Positions 22,190 to 33,983 of a stretch of DNA of 64,000 nt are shown one piece after another (within the stretch, counting starts at the first letter, position 1; each line of letters opens with the position of its first letter). The stretch is taken from positions 16,632,501 through 16,696,500 of the forward strand of contig JARZZO010000011.1 of NCBI GenBank assembly GCA_030544215.1, read 5' to 3'. Below the pieces are notes generated by a model that saw nothing but the letters and a program-made list of their open reading frames with translations, did no database searches and was not told the origin of the DNA. Origin of the DNA: Zantedeschia hybrid cultivar. Taxonomy: Eukaryota > Streptophyta > Magnoliopsida > Alismatales > Araceae. The translations under genes were made by a program, and so were the position numbers.

Positions 22190-22925
22190 ACCCCCAATTT
22201 TAACCCTAATTAGCAGTTAAAAATTGAGATTTTTGTCTAATTACTTAAATTAAACATCAATTGAAGCCTAATTAAGCTTCATTGCATATTTTAAACTAGG
22301 AGCATACTGTGAATTGCATATTTCGACGGTTAATTAGGGAAAACCTCCAATTTTGACCCTAATTAGCAGTTAAAAATTGAGACTTTTGTCTAATTACTTA
22401 AATTAAACATCAATTGAAACCTAATTAAGTTTCATTGCATATTTTAAACTAAGAGCATGCTGTGAATTGCATATTTTGACGGTTAATTAGAAAAAATCTA
22501 TAATTTTGACCCTAATTAATGGTTAATAATTGAGACTTTTGTCTAATTACTTTAATTATACATCAATTGAAACCTAATTAAGCTTCATTGCATATTTTAA
22601 ACTAGGAGCATGCCGTGAATTGTATATTTCGACGGTTAATTAGGGAAAACCCCCAATTTTGACCCTAATTAGCGGTTAATAAATGGGACTTTTGTCTAAT
22701 TACTTAAATTAAACATCAATTGAAGTCTAATAAAACTTCATTGCATATTTTAAACTAAGAACATGCTGTGAATTGCATATTTCGACAGTTAATTAGGGAA
22801 AACACTTAATTTTGACCATAATTAGCGGTTAATAATTGGAGCTTTTGTCTAATTACTCTAATTATACATCAATTGAAATCTAATTACGCTTCATTGCATA
22901 TTTTAAACTATGAGCATAATGACAA
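22190..22925. repeat. 153-bp tandem repeat, nearly five copies, 5' of the hAT transposase
   Basis: The phrase aattttgaccctaattagc (or a variant) recurs at about 22,196, 22,349, 22,502, 22,655 and 22,808, exactly 153 bp apart. Each unit also contains gaattgcatatttcgacgg and a ttcattgcatattttaaact block. The array ends just before the transposase start. Confidence 0.95.
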
Positions 22926-22971
22926 ATGGTCTTATATTTGTTTCTACTTTTTTCTTTCTTGTTGTAAGATC

Positions 22972-25900
22972 ATGGCTGAACAGCAAGAACAGGACCCAGG
23001 GTGGGCCCATATCACTTTAGTTAATAGTGCAAAGATGAGAGTGAAATGCAAATATTGTGGCAAAAAGATGGATGGTGAAAACACTCGAGGAAAATAACAT
23101 TTAGCAGGAAAGACAAGACAAGTGACAAGGTGTACTGTCTGTCTCCGACAAGTCGCCAACGAGATGCGTGAATTATTACGTAGTTGGAAAGCACAAAAAG
23201 AGCAAAAGAATGAAGAGGAGGTTGAACTTTAAGACGAGATTTCAGGTAGAAATAATAGAAAAAGGAAAGGGATGCATACTGGGGCCAGAGGCATTTCTAT
23301 ACGTGAAAGTCAAAGGGTTGAACAAATTGTAGACTCTAGTGATGATGATGATGATGAAGATCTTGAGATAGCTGCAGCTAGAAGACAGAGTTTGTGGCAT
23401 CAAGAAGAAGATGAAGCCCGAAGAAGAGGTGATGGACCATCAACAAGAGGCACAAGTCAATCTAGAGGTCAAGTGGGTCCTATGGACAGTTATCTTTTTA
23501 GAAGACAGAATTCTACTCAGCCAAAAATCAAACAAGCAATGAGAGGAGTAAAAAAGTCAGCTGAAGTGGCAGGACATGTTTTTAAAAACATCTGCAAATG
23601 ATTTTTGCATGCAGGTGTTCCCTCACATGCTGCTCAGTCTCCTTATTATCAGCATATGATTGATGCAATAGCAGATCATGGTCGTGGGTTTAAAGCTCCC
23701 ACACGTCAAGACATATATGGATATGGACTTGATGGAGAATATGAAGAGCTTCAACAGTGGGTTGAAAGTTTTAAAGCTGTTTGGAAGGAGAGAAGATACA
23801 CAATTATGTGCGATGACTAGACTAATACCACGAAGAAGTCCATGATTAATTTTCTTGTTTATTGCACTGAAGGGACAACTTTTATGAAATCTATTGATGC
23901 ATCAAACTATTCAAAGAACACCAAATGTTTATTTGGTTTGATGGATCAGATGGTGCAAGAAATTGGAGAGGAAAATATTGTCCCGATGATCATTGATAAC
24001 CAACCAAGTTATAAGACTGCAGAGAAAAAGTTAATGGACAAGCGCAAACACCTTTATTAAGTCCCATGTGCAGCGCGTAGTCTTGACTTGATGCTTGAAG
24101 ACATTGGTAAGGACCCGACTGTCAGCAAGACAGTAAAGAGAGCACAAAGAATTACCCAATTTATTTATGGTCATCCTAAGATCTTGAACATGTTTAGAGA
24201 AAAAGTATCTAGGAGCCGAGATCTCATCTGTGTAGGACCTACAAGATTTGCATCTAATTTTATTTCTTTAGAATCTTTGCACAAATTCAGGAATGAGATC
24301 AAGGGGTTTATGTTTAATAAGAAGTTCTTCGAGTATATGCGGACCACCTCCAATGAATCTAAATGTGAACATTTGGAAGTGAGAAAAATCATAGAGAATA
24401 AAAAAATTTGAAGTAATATGCAGACTTATTTGTAGTTGGTGGAACCTCTCGTACAGGTCTTAAAGTTGGTGGATGGGGATGATAAAAATTACATGAGATA
24501 TTTGTACGAGGCAATTGACATTGCTAAGGTGCACATCAAGAACGCATTTTTCAACACTTATATGAAGTAGTGGGACCTTATTGATGTCAGATGGGAAAGC
24601 ACATTACACCACGACTTACATGCAGCTGGTAAGTGAAGTCTTATACTGTTACATGGGAGATTATTTATTAAATTGTTATTTAGTAATTATCCACCTAAAT
24701 GTAAGTTATTTTTTAAATTCTCGAGTAATGTACAGTCGTCAAGTACACATGGATGGAGAGGTTATCCAAGGCATACTGAATGTGATTACACGCTTGTCGA
24801 GGACAATAGAAGATAGAATTGAAGCAGAGAGACATGTGTTTATCTCTTATATAAAGAATTGACTTTAAGATATATCAAATTACTTGTATTTTCAAGAGTC
24901 CATGAATTATATTAATTGTTAATTCCATCTTTGTAAATGGAGGCTTATAAACTAAGGCTGGAGACATATAATGAAGACCCCGTACAAATTGCCATAGAGA
25001 AAGCGAGCCCATGTATACTTAGTGATTACATTATTGTCATATGTGCATAAGAAAGAAGAACATACATTGAATAATTTTTTTATTTTTTACTGATGGCACA
25101 GCTGAGTTGTGGATAATGGTATACAATAGAGATAAGTGTTATAATCCATTGGCTTCCCTTACAGTGAGGGTTTTGAGTCACACGACATCGGCAAGTCAAT
25201 GTGAAAGAAATTGGAGCACGTTTAGCCTTATACACTTAAAAATTCGTAACCGGTTAAAGGCTGAACGATTGGACAAATTGGTGTACTGCCATTACAATAT
25301 GAGATTGAGGATCAAAAACATCTAGTTAAGACAACAATTGAGGGAGAAACGAGCTGCAGGACATGCAAAAGATGTTGTTGGCCAAATTGATGTGGAAGAG
25401 TTATTTGATGATGACAATCCCTTGCAAACTTGGGTTGAAATACGAGCAGTTGTCGATCAGCCAGTTTTTGATCCCGATGATACAGAATGGGCAGAGGACA
25501 TACTTGATGGAGCTATTACTAGAGATCCATAATTAAGAACTTCAAAAAGACAAAAAGAAAATTTACCTCCTCCTTCACATGAGCATCAGAGTCAGACTGA
25601 ACATGTATCTTTATTTGCACCTGATATTGAGCTTAAGCCTGCTAGACACTCAAAATCAAATAGAAGGTCAATCACTCCTAGAATGGTTGGGCTACCATCA
25701 TTCTTAAGAAGGAGTACATATACACTTGACAGGGCTAATCTAACTGCCAGAGACGATCCTGCGATTGATGAGATGAAGCAAAATTATGTGAGGCATACAC
25801 CACGAGGAAAAGGATTATTGGATCGGGTCAACTTACAAAAAGATCTAGAAAGAAAACAAAGCCAGTAAACACAAGCATCACAAAATAAAAAAAATCAAGT

Positions 25901-26416
25901 AATGTCAAGAAGAAGTTAATTGTTGATTATGATCAAGATGATGATGATGATGATGGGACACAGTCTCCTAGTGATGATACTGATGCAACTGCAGGTGCTA
26001 CTACCGAGGGCAGAGTGTATGCACCTTATTTCTCATTGCATATTGACACTGGAAGAGGACAGCATGAAAGCAAAAGAGATTATAATTCACAAGGTCAATA
26101 TGGACAGCAGCCAGGTTATGGAGGTGGCCAACAAGAAGCAGGCATGTATAGCTAGGGAGATCGAGTAGAGTATGAAGGCTTTCAATTCCATCCACCCAAT
26201 AGCAGTTATGGGTCAAAGTCTTCTTTTTATCCTCAAGCTGCTTCTTTGCATCCTGATTCTGGAATTTCATCAACTCAACAAGCGTATACTCTAAGAATGA
26301 TTCAAAGAGGGATGCACGACTTGGCTGCATCATTGTTTAGTTATGGTGAATATGGGGAGCATATGCAACCTTATTATGGATACCAGCAACAACAACCAGA
26401 TGATGAATCAAAATGA
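22972..26416 (+). pseudogene. hAT transposase (BED finger, DUF659, hAT dimerisation), inactivated
   Basis: The reading frame starts MAEQQEQDPGW at 22,972. The N-terminal CKYCGKKM...HLAG is a BED-type zinc finger. The middle part (about 23,600-24,400) has the DUF659 signatures MINFLVYCTEGT, SIDASNYSKN, IIDNQPSY and CAARSLDLMLEDI. The C-terminal part (about 25,120-25,320) has SASQCERNWSTFSLIHLKIRNRL, the hAT dimerisation region, followed by a Q/Y/G-rich tail ending ...DDESK. Stops interrupt it near 23,095, 23,230, 23,599, 23,818, 24,058 and 24,409, most at positions where tryptophan or another residue is expected. The copy is dead but recognisable almost end to end. An intron-like stretch lies near 24,640-24,740. 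Confidence 0.92.
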
Positions 26417-26762
26417 TCTACGGGTTATTATCCATATTAGTATACTCACTCATGTTTTTCATAGATAAGGATCGTATGATTTTGTTAACATTTATTATTT
26501 GTAAATATTTAGTACATTAGCATAATATTTTTCATGTTTAATCTGTATGAAAATAGTCATTTAGTATATGTTACGTGTACTTCTTTGTCTTAATCCACAT
26601 TTGTCACACTCAACACATATCTAATTAATTCTTTACATTTTTTCTGATTTTATTTATTTTATTTTATTTTATTTTTTCTGATTTTTTCTGAATTTTTTCG
26701 ATTTTTTGGACCCTTTTAGGCCTGTACCGGTCGGTACCGGTACTGCCATCCATGACTGCCAT

Positions 26763-27689
26763 TGTTTAGGAAACCTTGAACGAGCCAAAGGATGCAAAGG
26801 CTTGAATGTCCCACGAATCCTATTTGGGAGTAGGAAACTTATCACACTCCCCTTTTATAAAGCCCTATACTGCATCTACCGATGGATTCCCCACAAAGAC
26901 CTTCGGAAGTCAAAGATGCAAACATCGACGAGCTTGGACTTGTTGAAGGAAATCTTTAGGTAGCAAGCATTTACTGCCACAATTTACAGTGCCCATGTAA
27001 ATCTTGGCCAAGATATACTTCATCTTGTATGCCTTCTCCTTCTTCTCCTTCCTCATCATTTTGCTCCTTTGAAGATCCCAAGGCCTCCCTCTCTACTTGA
27101 GATGCAACAAGCAATTAGAGATGTGTGAAATAGGTGTGTGTGTACTACTTCACAGTCCCTCTCTTTCCCAGTTTAGTGTAGAATTATTGTAGAAACGTTA
27201 AGAGAGATGCTGATGATAATACCAATAAATAAAATGTTAATTCATAATTTAACACTTATATATCCACTTCCAATAGATTTAAAGATAAGGGTAAGGGCGT
27301 GTGTACATAAGGATAAGGATAAGGATAAGGATAAGACTTTTTATTTTAAAATAATGCTATTATACTGCATATTTACCACCCCTCTTTGCCACACTAATCA
27401 AGAGTTATTTGATCACTTAATTAGATGGTTCTTATTAAGTTACGTAACTTTTTTTTTCAAGCAATGCATTTAATAAGAATTATCTATTCAAGAAATCAAA
27501 CGGCTACCAATAAGTGAGCAATGAGAGTGGTAAAAGATGTAGTGTAATAACATTCCTCCTTATTTTAACAATAAAGCATGATGACAGAACTACTACGACC
27601 CATCAAGTAACCTCTCTCGCATCCCTACTAAGGGGGGAACCTTCGCCCCCACGCCACCGAGCCCACAACAACACCAACTAAAGACTTAC
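26763..27689 (-). other. Neurochondrin intron 2, right part
   Basis: Non-coding. It holds a (ggataa)n microsatellite near 27,307-27,335 and AT-rich sequence. The intron starts with donor GTAAGTC at 27,689 on the minus strand. Confidence 0.6.
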
Positions 27690-27852
27690 GACTTTGAGAT
27701 GATTTCGAGCACAAGTGGAACCTTCGCAACCATATCCTTGGAAGACGCAATCTCCGGCACCCGGCAGAACGCCGCCACCACCGTCACCGAGAGCCTCAGA
27801 TACGCCGCCCGCTCCTCCCCTCCCTTGTCCTGGGAAGACCCCTTCCCCATTC
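27690..27852 (-). CDS. Neurochondrin-family protein, exon 2
   Basis: This 163-bp exon lies on the minus strand between acceptor CTCCACCAG and donor GTAAGTC. It encodes GMGKGSSQDKGGEERAAYLR, then LSVTVVAAFCRVPEIASS and VPLVLEIISKS. The order and wording fit the N-terminal third of plant neurochondrins (GMGKG..., FCRVPEIA). It accepts the phase-1 end of exon 1 (G + GA) and leaves phase 2 for exon 3. The exon is GC-rich, while the 9.5-kb intron after it is AT-rich and full of transposons. Confidence 0.92.
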
Positions 27853-27956
27853 CTGGTGGAGATTAGAATAAGCAAAGAACAGGATTACACATTCCACCTC
27901 CCACCCAAGACAAGACAGCGGGTGCGGGAAAAGAAATCACGGAGTAGACGACCTAC
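27853..27956 (-). other. Neurochondrin intron 1 (104 bp)
   Basis: A short intron running from GTAGGT to CCACCAG on the minus strand. Its size contrasts with intron 2 at about 9.5 kb. Confidence 0.85.
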
Positions 27957-28131
27957 CGGTCATCAGGAGACGGTCAAGAAACCGAGCGCCGACCGCCTCA
28001 TAGACCTTGAGGACGGAAGCGTTGTCGTCGCCCTGGAACAACTTGGTGGCGAGGAGGAGGCCGGCGAGCCGCTGCTCGTCCCGCTCTTCTCTCAGCAGCT
28101 TTAAGCAGTCTTCCAGCGCCGGAGACGATTC
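27957..28131 (-). CDS. Neurochondrin-family protein, first conserved exon
   Basis: The minus strand encodes ESSPALEDCLKLLREERDEQ, then LAGLLLATKLFQGDDNAS and VYEAVGARFLDRLLMTG, the conserved start of plant neurochondrins. The exon ends in phase 1 at donor GTAGGT. The start codon is unclear. The frame runs on upstream to a stop near 28,205 without a methionine, while the nearest ATG (28,153) is in another frame. A possible acceptor CGGCAG lies just before the GAA codon at 28,131, so a short upstream exon carrying the ATG is likely; one candidate lies around 28,245. If not, the gene is broken at its start. Confidence 0.85.
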
Positions 28132-29608
28132 CTGCCGGATCCAAAGGGACCATATTAGACCTGGAGAGGAAGTAAGAGGAATGTGTACAAAGATGGGGGA
28201 AATTTAGAGAGCGATGGAGAGAACAGGCTAGAGAGAGAGACTTGCCATCGGATTGCAGGGAATGGAACGGGTAACCACTGCACGTGGCTGCAAGTTTAGG
28301 GTTTCCAAGCACTGAAGCCTTTCCTCGGAAGGGTTTTTTCCTGTGCTGCGGCGAGGAAGGAGACGAAGAAGCCACCGCCCGACCTGTGCCGCCGTGGGAC
28401 TTCTTTGTTTGAAAATAAAAGGCAAAGGATTAAAATTAAGGCTTCGGATCTTCGAGAAACTTTTGGCCAACTCTAAGTTATATTATAGCTGGACGGCCCT
28501 GGAAGTGTGCAGAACCCACGCCACGCTTGCAAGAAGGCCTCAATACTGCAGAAAGTGCAGAATCGCTAGCCCAAGTCCAGGAGAACCAAACACCACGTCC
28601 TAGGACCGACCGACTCCTACCGCCTTTTTCTTTTTTTGGAGAATAAACATGAATAAAAAAATCCATATATAGAGAAGAAAGATGAAACATTTAGTTCTTG
28701 ATTCTAGACTTAAGAAAAGAGAAAATAAAAGGTTTTATTTTTGGAATAAAATTAATTCTAATTTGATAGACAAAATAAATTATACTGTGAATTGTTTATT
28801 CTTTAAATAAAAAAATAAAAAAATTCACTTTAAATTTAAGAATTACTTATTTTACTTATTTCGTCACTAAACCTTATATCACTATCAAAATGAGACGTCT
28901 CTTATTCTAGTAAAAATAATTTCGATATAAGTAATTCTAGATAACTTATTTTACTACCAACATAACACTAATTAAATGGTTATCATACATCGTAAAGCGT
29001 AACCCACTACCGCAGGAGATGTAGTCCACTACACAAGACTTGTGAGTTAAATGTTACACTAAATGGTTAAAGAAGCTTAAATGGTTAAGGCAAGCAAATT
29101 TAAACTAAAGAAAGAGATCCTATAGACTTCTTTCTTCACCCCTACACAGTTATAGACTTCTTTCGTCACCTCTACACATGACATGGGGAAAAGGGCCAGC
29201 GGGCGAAGGGCACATGTAGATCAACATATAGCAGACAGGAATTTAACCTATAGTCTAAAAAGTAACAGTAGGTTTAATTCTCGGGTCCACCGCCCAGGAT
29301 TCATAATTCATAGCCCTTATTTAAAAAATCTGTTAACTTCGGGTCTCAAACCCACTGGTCCTCTAACCCCATTAACATGAATAATATAAAGTGACAAAAA
29401 TGCCCTTCACACTCATTACCTTTATTGCCCGGTCCATTTAAAGTTATTTTTCAGTCCTCAATGGATGTTATCTACCACTCCGAAGGGGCCGAACATGGTA
29501 CGGATCCAAGATCCATGTTATGTATGTTATTTATCTTGGAATATGATTGACCGAGAGTTTATTGGCAATCCTGTTCGTTGGGAGACCAGCCCAAGCACAT
29601 GTATGGCA
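28132..29608. other. Upstream region of the neurochondrin gene
   Basis: 28,132-28,620 is GC-rich and probably holds the 5' untranslated part and core promoter of the minus-strand gene. 28,620-29,608 is AT-rich; 28,730-28,960 has degenerate inverted pieces (aataaaattaattct, agaattacttat) like an old MITE. No other gene is seen. Confidence 0.4.
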
Positions 29609-29621
29609 CATTAATTAACAC
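29609..29621. repeat. Left 13-bp target duplication of the SINE
   Basis: cattaattaacac, identical to 29,928-29,940. Confidence 0.9.
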
Positions 29622-29927
29622 TTTTTTTTTTTTTAAGGGGTCTAGAGGCCGATTATATACAGTTATTTACGAGCAACCGGAGTTCTAATTGGGAATCCGA
29701 AATAACTCTCCAAAGTTAGAGATAATTCCTGCTCGGTCGATGGATCCGCCTAATTAGGCGACAATTCAGATCCGTCTGAATTTTGGGGAAGTAATCCCAT
29801 AGACCAGGAGATAAATATCCCAACAACACACCATGAGGTTTTTTAGGCCCAACCAAAAATCTGAGACCTCCCTTTTGCAAAGAAGGTGGGTGAACCAACT
29901 GCCCTAGGCAGCTGGTTCATTAATTAA
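29622..29927 (-). mobile_element. tRNA-derived SINE
   Basis: This 306-bp insert lies between perfect 13-bp duplications. On the minus strand it starts with a tRNA-like head: a box-A-like TTGGTTCACCCACC, then gggaggtctcag leading into a degenerate box B. It ends in a poly(A) tail, seen as 14 T on the plus strand at 29,622-29,635. There is no coding capacity. The head resembles plant SINEs with the CAAAAGGGAGGTCTCAG phrase. Confidence 0.9.
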
Positions 29928-29940
29928 CACATATACACAC
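29928..29940. repeat. Right 13-bp target duplication of the SINE
   Basis: cattaattaacac, identical to 29,609-29,621. Confidence 0.9.
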
Positions 29941-30684
29941 AGAAGATCGAAGATACTGATATATATTATGTACAACTGCAACTTTGGAGCCCCTATGATT
30001 AGACTTAGCAAATTCAAAACAACCTCATAGTTTCTTTCCCCAAAAAACCCTATCCCAGAGGTTCGTGAAAAGGAAGCCCATAATAAATTGTGACCCAAGT
30101 CTAGTCTATAGTTAGTTAAATATGATTAGGGTATTATACGGTAACTATATGTTTAGATATTTGATTTAAAATTAAATAAAATGGTAAAAGATTTGGTCAA
30201 ATAATTAAAAGATTAAAAAATTAAAAGATACATCTGTAAAATTTCTATCAAGAATCTTAAAAAAGTTAAAATAACAACCATAATTATAAAAATAAATAGT
30301 TTTTAATTAAATTATGAAATTTTGTCAATAAAAAAGTGGTTTTTGTAGCATATAGTCTCATAGTCAATGATATTTAAGTGGTAAAAAACTTATTCTAATT
30401 CTGTAATATGGTGTATTAAATAGAGAATATTAAATGTTTATGTATTATAGGTGAATAAAATAGGTGCTATAAAAAATAAATATTTTTCCTATCTTTCTGC
30501 TCAGTGCAGTGCAAGGGGTTTTACTTAGAAATTCAAAAGTACGTAAAGTATATGCATATAATGCTATACTTATTTTTTCTTGTTACCGACAATCTAATCC
30601 AACTTCCCAAATTAGAAAACGGGCTAAAAGCTTCCCAAACGAGAAAACGGGATGAAAGTCGCCACCAGCTAGGCCATAAACTGA
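29941..30684. other. AT-rich intergenic stretch
   Basis: I see no gene or intact element here. Runs of A and T with short open frames only. Confidence 0.6.
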
Positions 30685-31325
30685 TAGGATACGGAAATAG
30701 AGACATGCATTTTCGTTTTTTGATTTTGATAACGAAAATTTTAATTTTAATTTTTATATTAATAAGATTGAAAAGTACATTTTTTATTTTTGATTTCTTT
30801 TTTATTCCGATATCCGAACAGATATTGTTTCCGATAACTTCCAAAAATTGTTAGTTTCTTAATTTTTGTTTTGTTTGAAACACATAGAATGAGACTAAAA
30901 AATATAATCAGAAGCTCCCAATATATTAGATAATGATCAATGAGATTAAAGAATGGTTATAATTCCATATCCATAAACTTACATGTAAAAACATGTTCTG
31001 TAGATTCAACTTCACAAGTAAACGTTAAAAGATATTTAAGATCTTTCAATTAAAAATTATTATAAAATTTTAAAAAGTTCTTTACACATTAATTAAATTC
31101 TTGACAATAAATAACATACGCTACATACTAATAAAATCCAAAGGTCAATATTAATCGAAAAATGGATACAAAATAAGTATTTTTGTTTTCGATTCTGATA
31201 ACTTATCAAAAATATTTAATTTTGATTTTGATAATTATCAAATAAATATTTTTTTCTCAGAATCAAATATTTTTATCAGAATCGGATCGAAAAATCGCAT
31301 AATGGAGTTTCCATTTACAGTCCTA
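30685..31325. mobile_element. Probable hAT-type MITE
   Basis: The left end taggatacggaaatagag and the reverse complement of the right end, taggactgtaaatggaaac, agree at many positions, and tagg is a common hAT start. Internal sequence repeats gattttgataa. An 8-bp target duplication was not found, so the left end is less sure than the right. Confidence 0.45.
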
Positions 31326-31728
31326 CCATCAGCCGACGTGTACGGCTGTGCCGGTCCAAGAAAATTTTTGATATGTCCACTAGTGGCCAGTGCCCGCTCC
31401 GATGAGCGGGTACCACAATGGCGCCGCGCCGGCGCGGAGTTCCGGACCCGCAAAGCATGTAAACTGGCTGCGAGGAGGGGGCAGATGCAAGACAGCCGGC
31501 AATGGGAGAAGAAGAGAGGGAAGTTTACCTGAAGCAGGCCTCGGAGGCGGCAGCGGCGCCCTCCTTCGTTAGAGAAATCGCGGGGGGGGGGAACGCGGCA
31601 GGGAGAGAAGGGGCGTTCTTCGCCGGGGCGGGTTGGGGATGGGCGAAGGGTGGCAGGGAGGAAAATGGGACCGAGAAGGGAGCGGGAGATAGACAAGGTT
31701 TAGGATTATTTAAAAGTAATACATATTA
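31326..31728 (-). other. GC-rich island, possible non-coding first exon
   Basis: The minus strand has a C/T-rich leader with a donor-like CTTCAG-GTAAAC near 31,530. No conserved protein is seen in any frame. It may be a promoter and 5' exon of an unseen gene, or a captured fragment. Confidence 0.25.
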
Positions 31729-31738
31729 AAATTTAAAG

Positions 31739-32784
31739 AGTTTTTTACATATATACTCCTCGAAAATAATATGTTTACATATATACCTCAAATTCTTACA
31801 TATTATCATCAATACCTCTGTAATCTATAACTGTCAACGGAGCGAATACGGAGCGGATACCACAGTATCCGACTCTGCTCCGTTTAGCATTATCCGAATA
31901 TCCGACTTCGGATACTATTCGACGGATAACTCTATCTAAATTCGGATAATAATTTGAATACTTGATTATTGTAACTTTATCTTGTAATTTATGACTTGTA
32001 AATTTTATTTTTTGTATAATTCATGAATATCATAGATTTAAATTAATAAATATGTATGTTATAAATATTTAGATAAATTTTAAATAATTTAAATACTTTA
32101 TGAAATATATTTTAGATAATAACAAATGGCTTAAATAATTTATCTAAATAAGTAAAATCACTAAAAATAAAAAATCACAATAAACTTCACTATTATTGTT
32201 CAACACATCTTAAGCATACTTCAAATATCAAATTACGATTTGCTCAGACATATAAATATCATTAAAATTAAAAGAACTTATCAAAATACATAATCGATCG
32301 AATAATAATCGGAGCGGATATCTAGTTTCCGTTTCCGCTTCGAATATTAATCGAATAATTAAACGGATATTTGAATATGTCCGTCGGATGTTCTAATCGG
32401 ATAAATATCCGACTAATCGGATGCGGATACGAAGCGGAGTTGGATATTATCCAGATCCGTTGACAGTCCTACTGCAATCTTGAAAATATTATATTTATAT
32501 CCCTCAATCTAATGATTTGACATAAATACTCTTAAATTTACTAATATTTTGTATATATATCTCTCAATATACTAAAATCTTACATTTATATTCCCGATAC
32601 CTTTTACGATGTCGTGATTTATGCAATATTTTTGACATATTTTGTTGAAATTAACTTAAGTTTGACGGAAGATGCATAAATAAAATATTTTGAAGATTGT
32701 AGAGGTATTGATGATAATATGTGAGAATTGAGGGTATATATATGTAATTACGGTATTTTTAAAGAGTATATATATAAGAAACCC
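31739..32784. mobile_element. Mutator-type MITE (family A, copy 1) with a nested hAT MITE
   Basis: The left end agttttttacatatatactc and the reverse complement of the right end, gggtttcttatatatatact, are inverted repeats. They extend inward through ttacatattatcatcaatacc on both sides. A perfect duplication aaatttaaag flanks it (31,729-31,738 and 32,785-32,794), the size expected for Mutator elements. A second copy of the family is at 59,096-59,479. The element is split by the hAT MITE at 31,826-32,471. Confidence 0.85.
31826..32471. mobile_element. hAT-type MITE nested in the Mutator-type MITE
   Basis: The ends are tataactgtcaacgga and, in reverse complement, taggactgtcaacgga. Flanks ctgtaatc (31,818-31,825) and ctgcaatc (32,472-32,479) agree at 7 of 8 bases. 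It is rich in gcggata and atccga repeats near both ends. It lies in one arm of the host MITE, so it is the younger insertion. Confidence 0.88.
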
Positions 32785-32794
32785 AAATTTAAAG

Positions 32795-33345
32795 TACTGT
32801 AAATTTAAATGTGATGTTGGTCAATAACCTGTACATAGAGACGTGTGCGTATACATTATGTACACTGCAATGCCGTTTAACGGTATTTTTTCTAATATTT
32901 GTTTGAAGTCGTCCCCTCCAGTAAAAACCCTCAAACCGTCCTGCACAGTGAATTCAAATTATAAGTTGATTTTAGAATTATCTATGATTTAAATAATAAT
33001 TACATAGTATATAACTATATTTTAAATGTATTTTTATTATTGTTTACCTGTAGTACATATATTTTAATTTGATGTTAATCTATAACCTATACATAGAGAT
33101 GTGTGTGTATATATTTGCACACACACTGCAATGCAGTTTAACAATGTTTTTTCTATATTTGTAGTATCCAGTTTTTTTTACTTACAGCCTTTTCCTTGTA
33201 TTTGGAGTAACATATACAACTGAGCTGTTTTAATATCTCGTTGGCCTACTAGGCATGCTTTTTATTTAATTTCAATTTTCAGTCTGGAGCTATTGAAAAT
33301 CAAAACCCAAGAATTTTAAAAGAGTAATATATGCGGTGCAACTCA
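32795..33345. other. AT-rich intergenic stretch
   Basis: No gene seen. A phrase including acatagagacgtgtgcgtat near 32,835 recurs as acatagagatgtgtgtgtat near 33,090, with similar flanks, suggesting an old 255-bp duplication. Confidence 0.5.
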
Positions 33346-33595
33346 ATTTTCTTAATTTTTAATTTTTTTTATGGTGGACCCCATCATGTACTACACGCCC
33401 ACATAATTCGATTTTCGATTGGACGACTTAAAAAATCTAAAAAGTAAAAAATCAAGTCCAATAAACAGTAAAGTCCGATTTTGACTTTTTATATTTCTTT
33501 GGGTCGTCCGATCCAAAATTAGATTATATAGGTGTGTAGAGTATGATGAGATACACCATAAAAAAATTTAAAAAATAAAAAATAAAATTTATTGT
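33346..33595. mobile_element. Fold-back MITE (family C)
   Basis: The left arm (about 33,350-33,445) and the reverse complement of the right arm (about 33,480-33,590) pair over most of their length; shared blocks are ttttttttatggtg, atcatg-tactacac and attggacgac. A diverged relative lies at about 46,970-47,215. The outer ends are not fixed. Confidence 0.6.
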
Positions 33596-33983
33596 TGTAG
33601 CCGTCTGATGGCTAGCTACCAATGTGTGCCATCTTTTATAGTGCTTTACGTGAAATCAATAGAGAGATCCTTTAAAATCGAACATTAATTCAACAAAACT
33701 TAAATGTTACAAAGTGATGCAAAAGGTAGGAAAAAAAAATAGAGAGGCACTTGAAAGGTTTTACTTTGATCGTCAAACAACCTGCAGCCGCAAAAGAGAT
33801 CATACTAAAGGCTCATTTGGTGCGCCACTAAAGTATCCTGAAATTTTGATTTTAAAATTATCAATTTTTAAAATACACAAAAATAAAATTCTTAATTCTA
33901 AAACTATAGATTTCAAAATCACCAATTCTAGTTTATAGTGATTTTTAACTGAAAATTAAAATCAGTTATAAGGAAGATTTAAG

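Larger units (their letters stand above)
21806..26754 (+). mobile_element. hAT transposon, full-length but decayed
   Basis: The ends catagatggcagtaccgg and, in reverse complement, catggatggcagtaccgg are terminal inverted repeats. Flanks actgtcat (21,798-21,805) and actgccat (26,755-26,762) agree at 7 of 8 bases. The subterminal regions are rich in ggtaccgg. The element carries a hAT transposase gene with many stops and a 5' region of 153-bp repeats. It lies in intron 2 of the neurochondrin gene, in the opposite orientation to it. Confidence 0.9.

Noticed and set aside
27298..27335. Telomere-like ggataa repeats
   Set aside because: Only about four units and not the plant telomere repeat; a simple microsatellite.
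31238..31729. Overlapping open frames of 60-152 residues in a GC-rich island
   Set aside because: No frame shows a domain or signal peptide; both strands are open because of composition.
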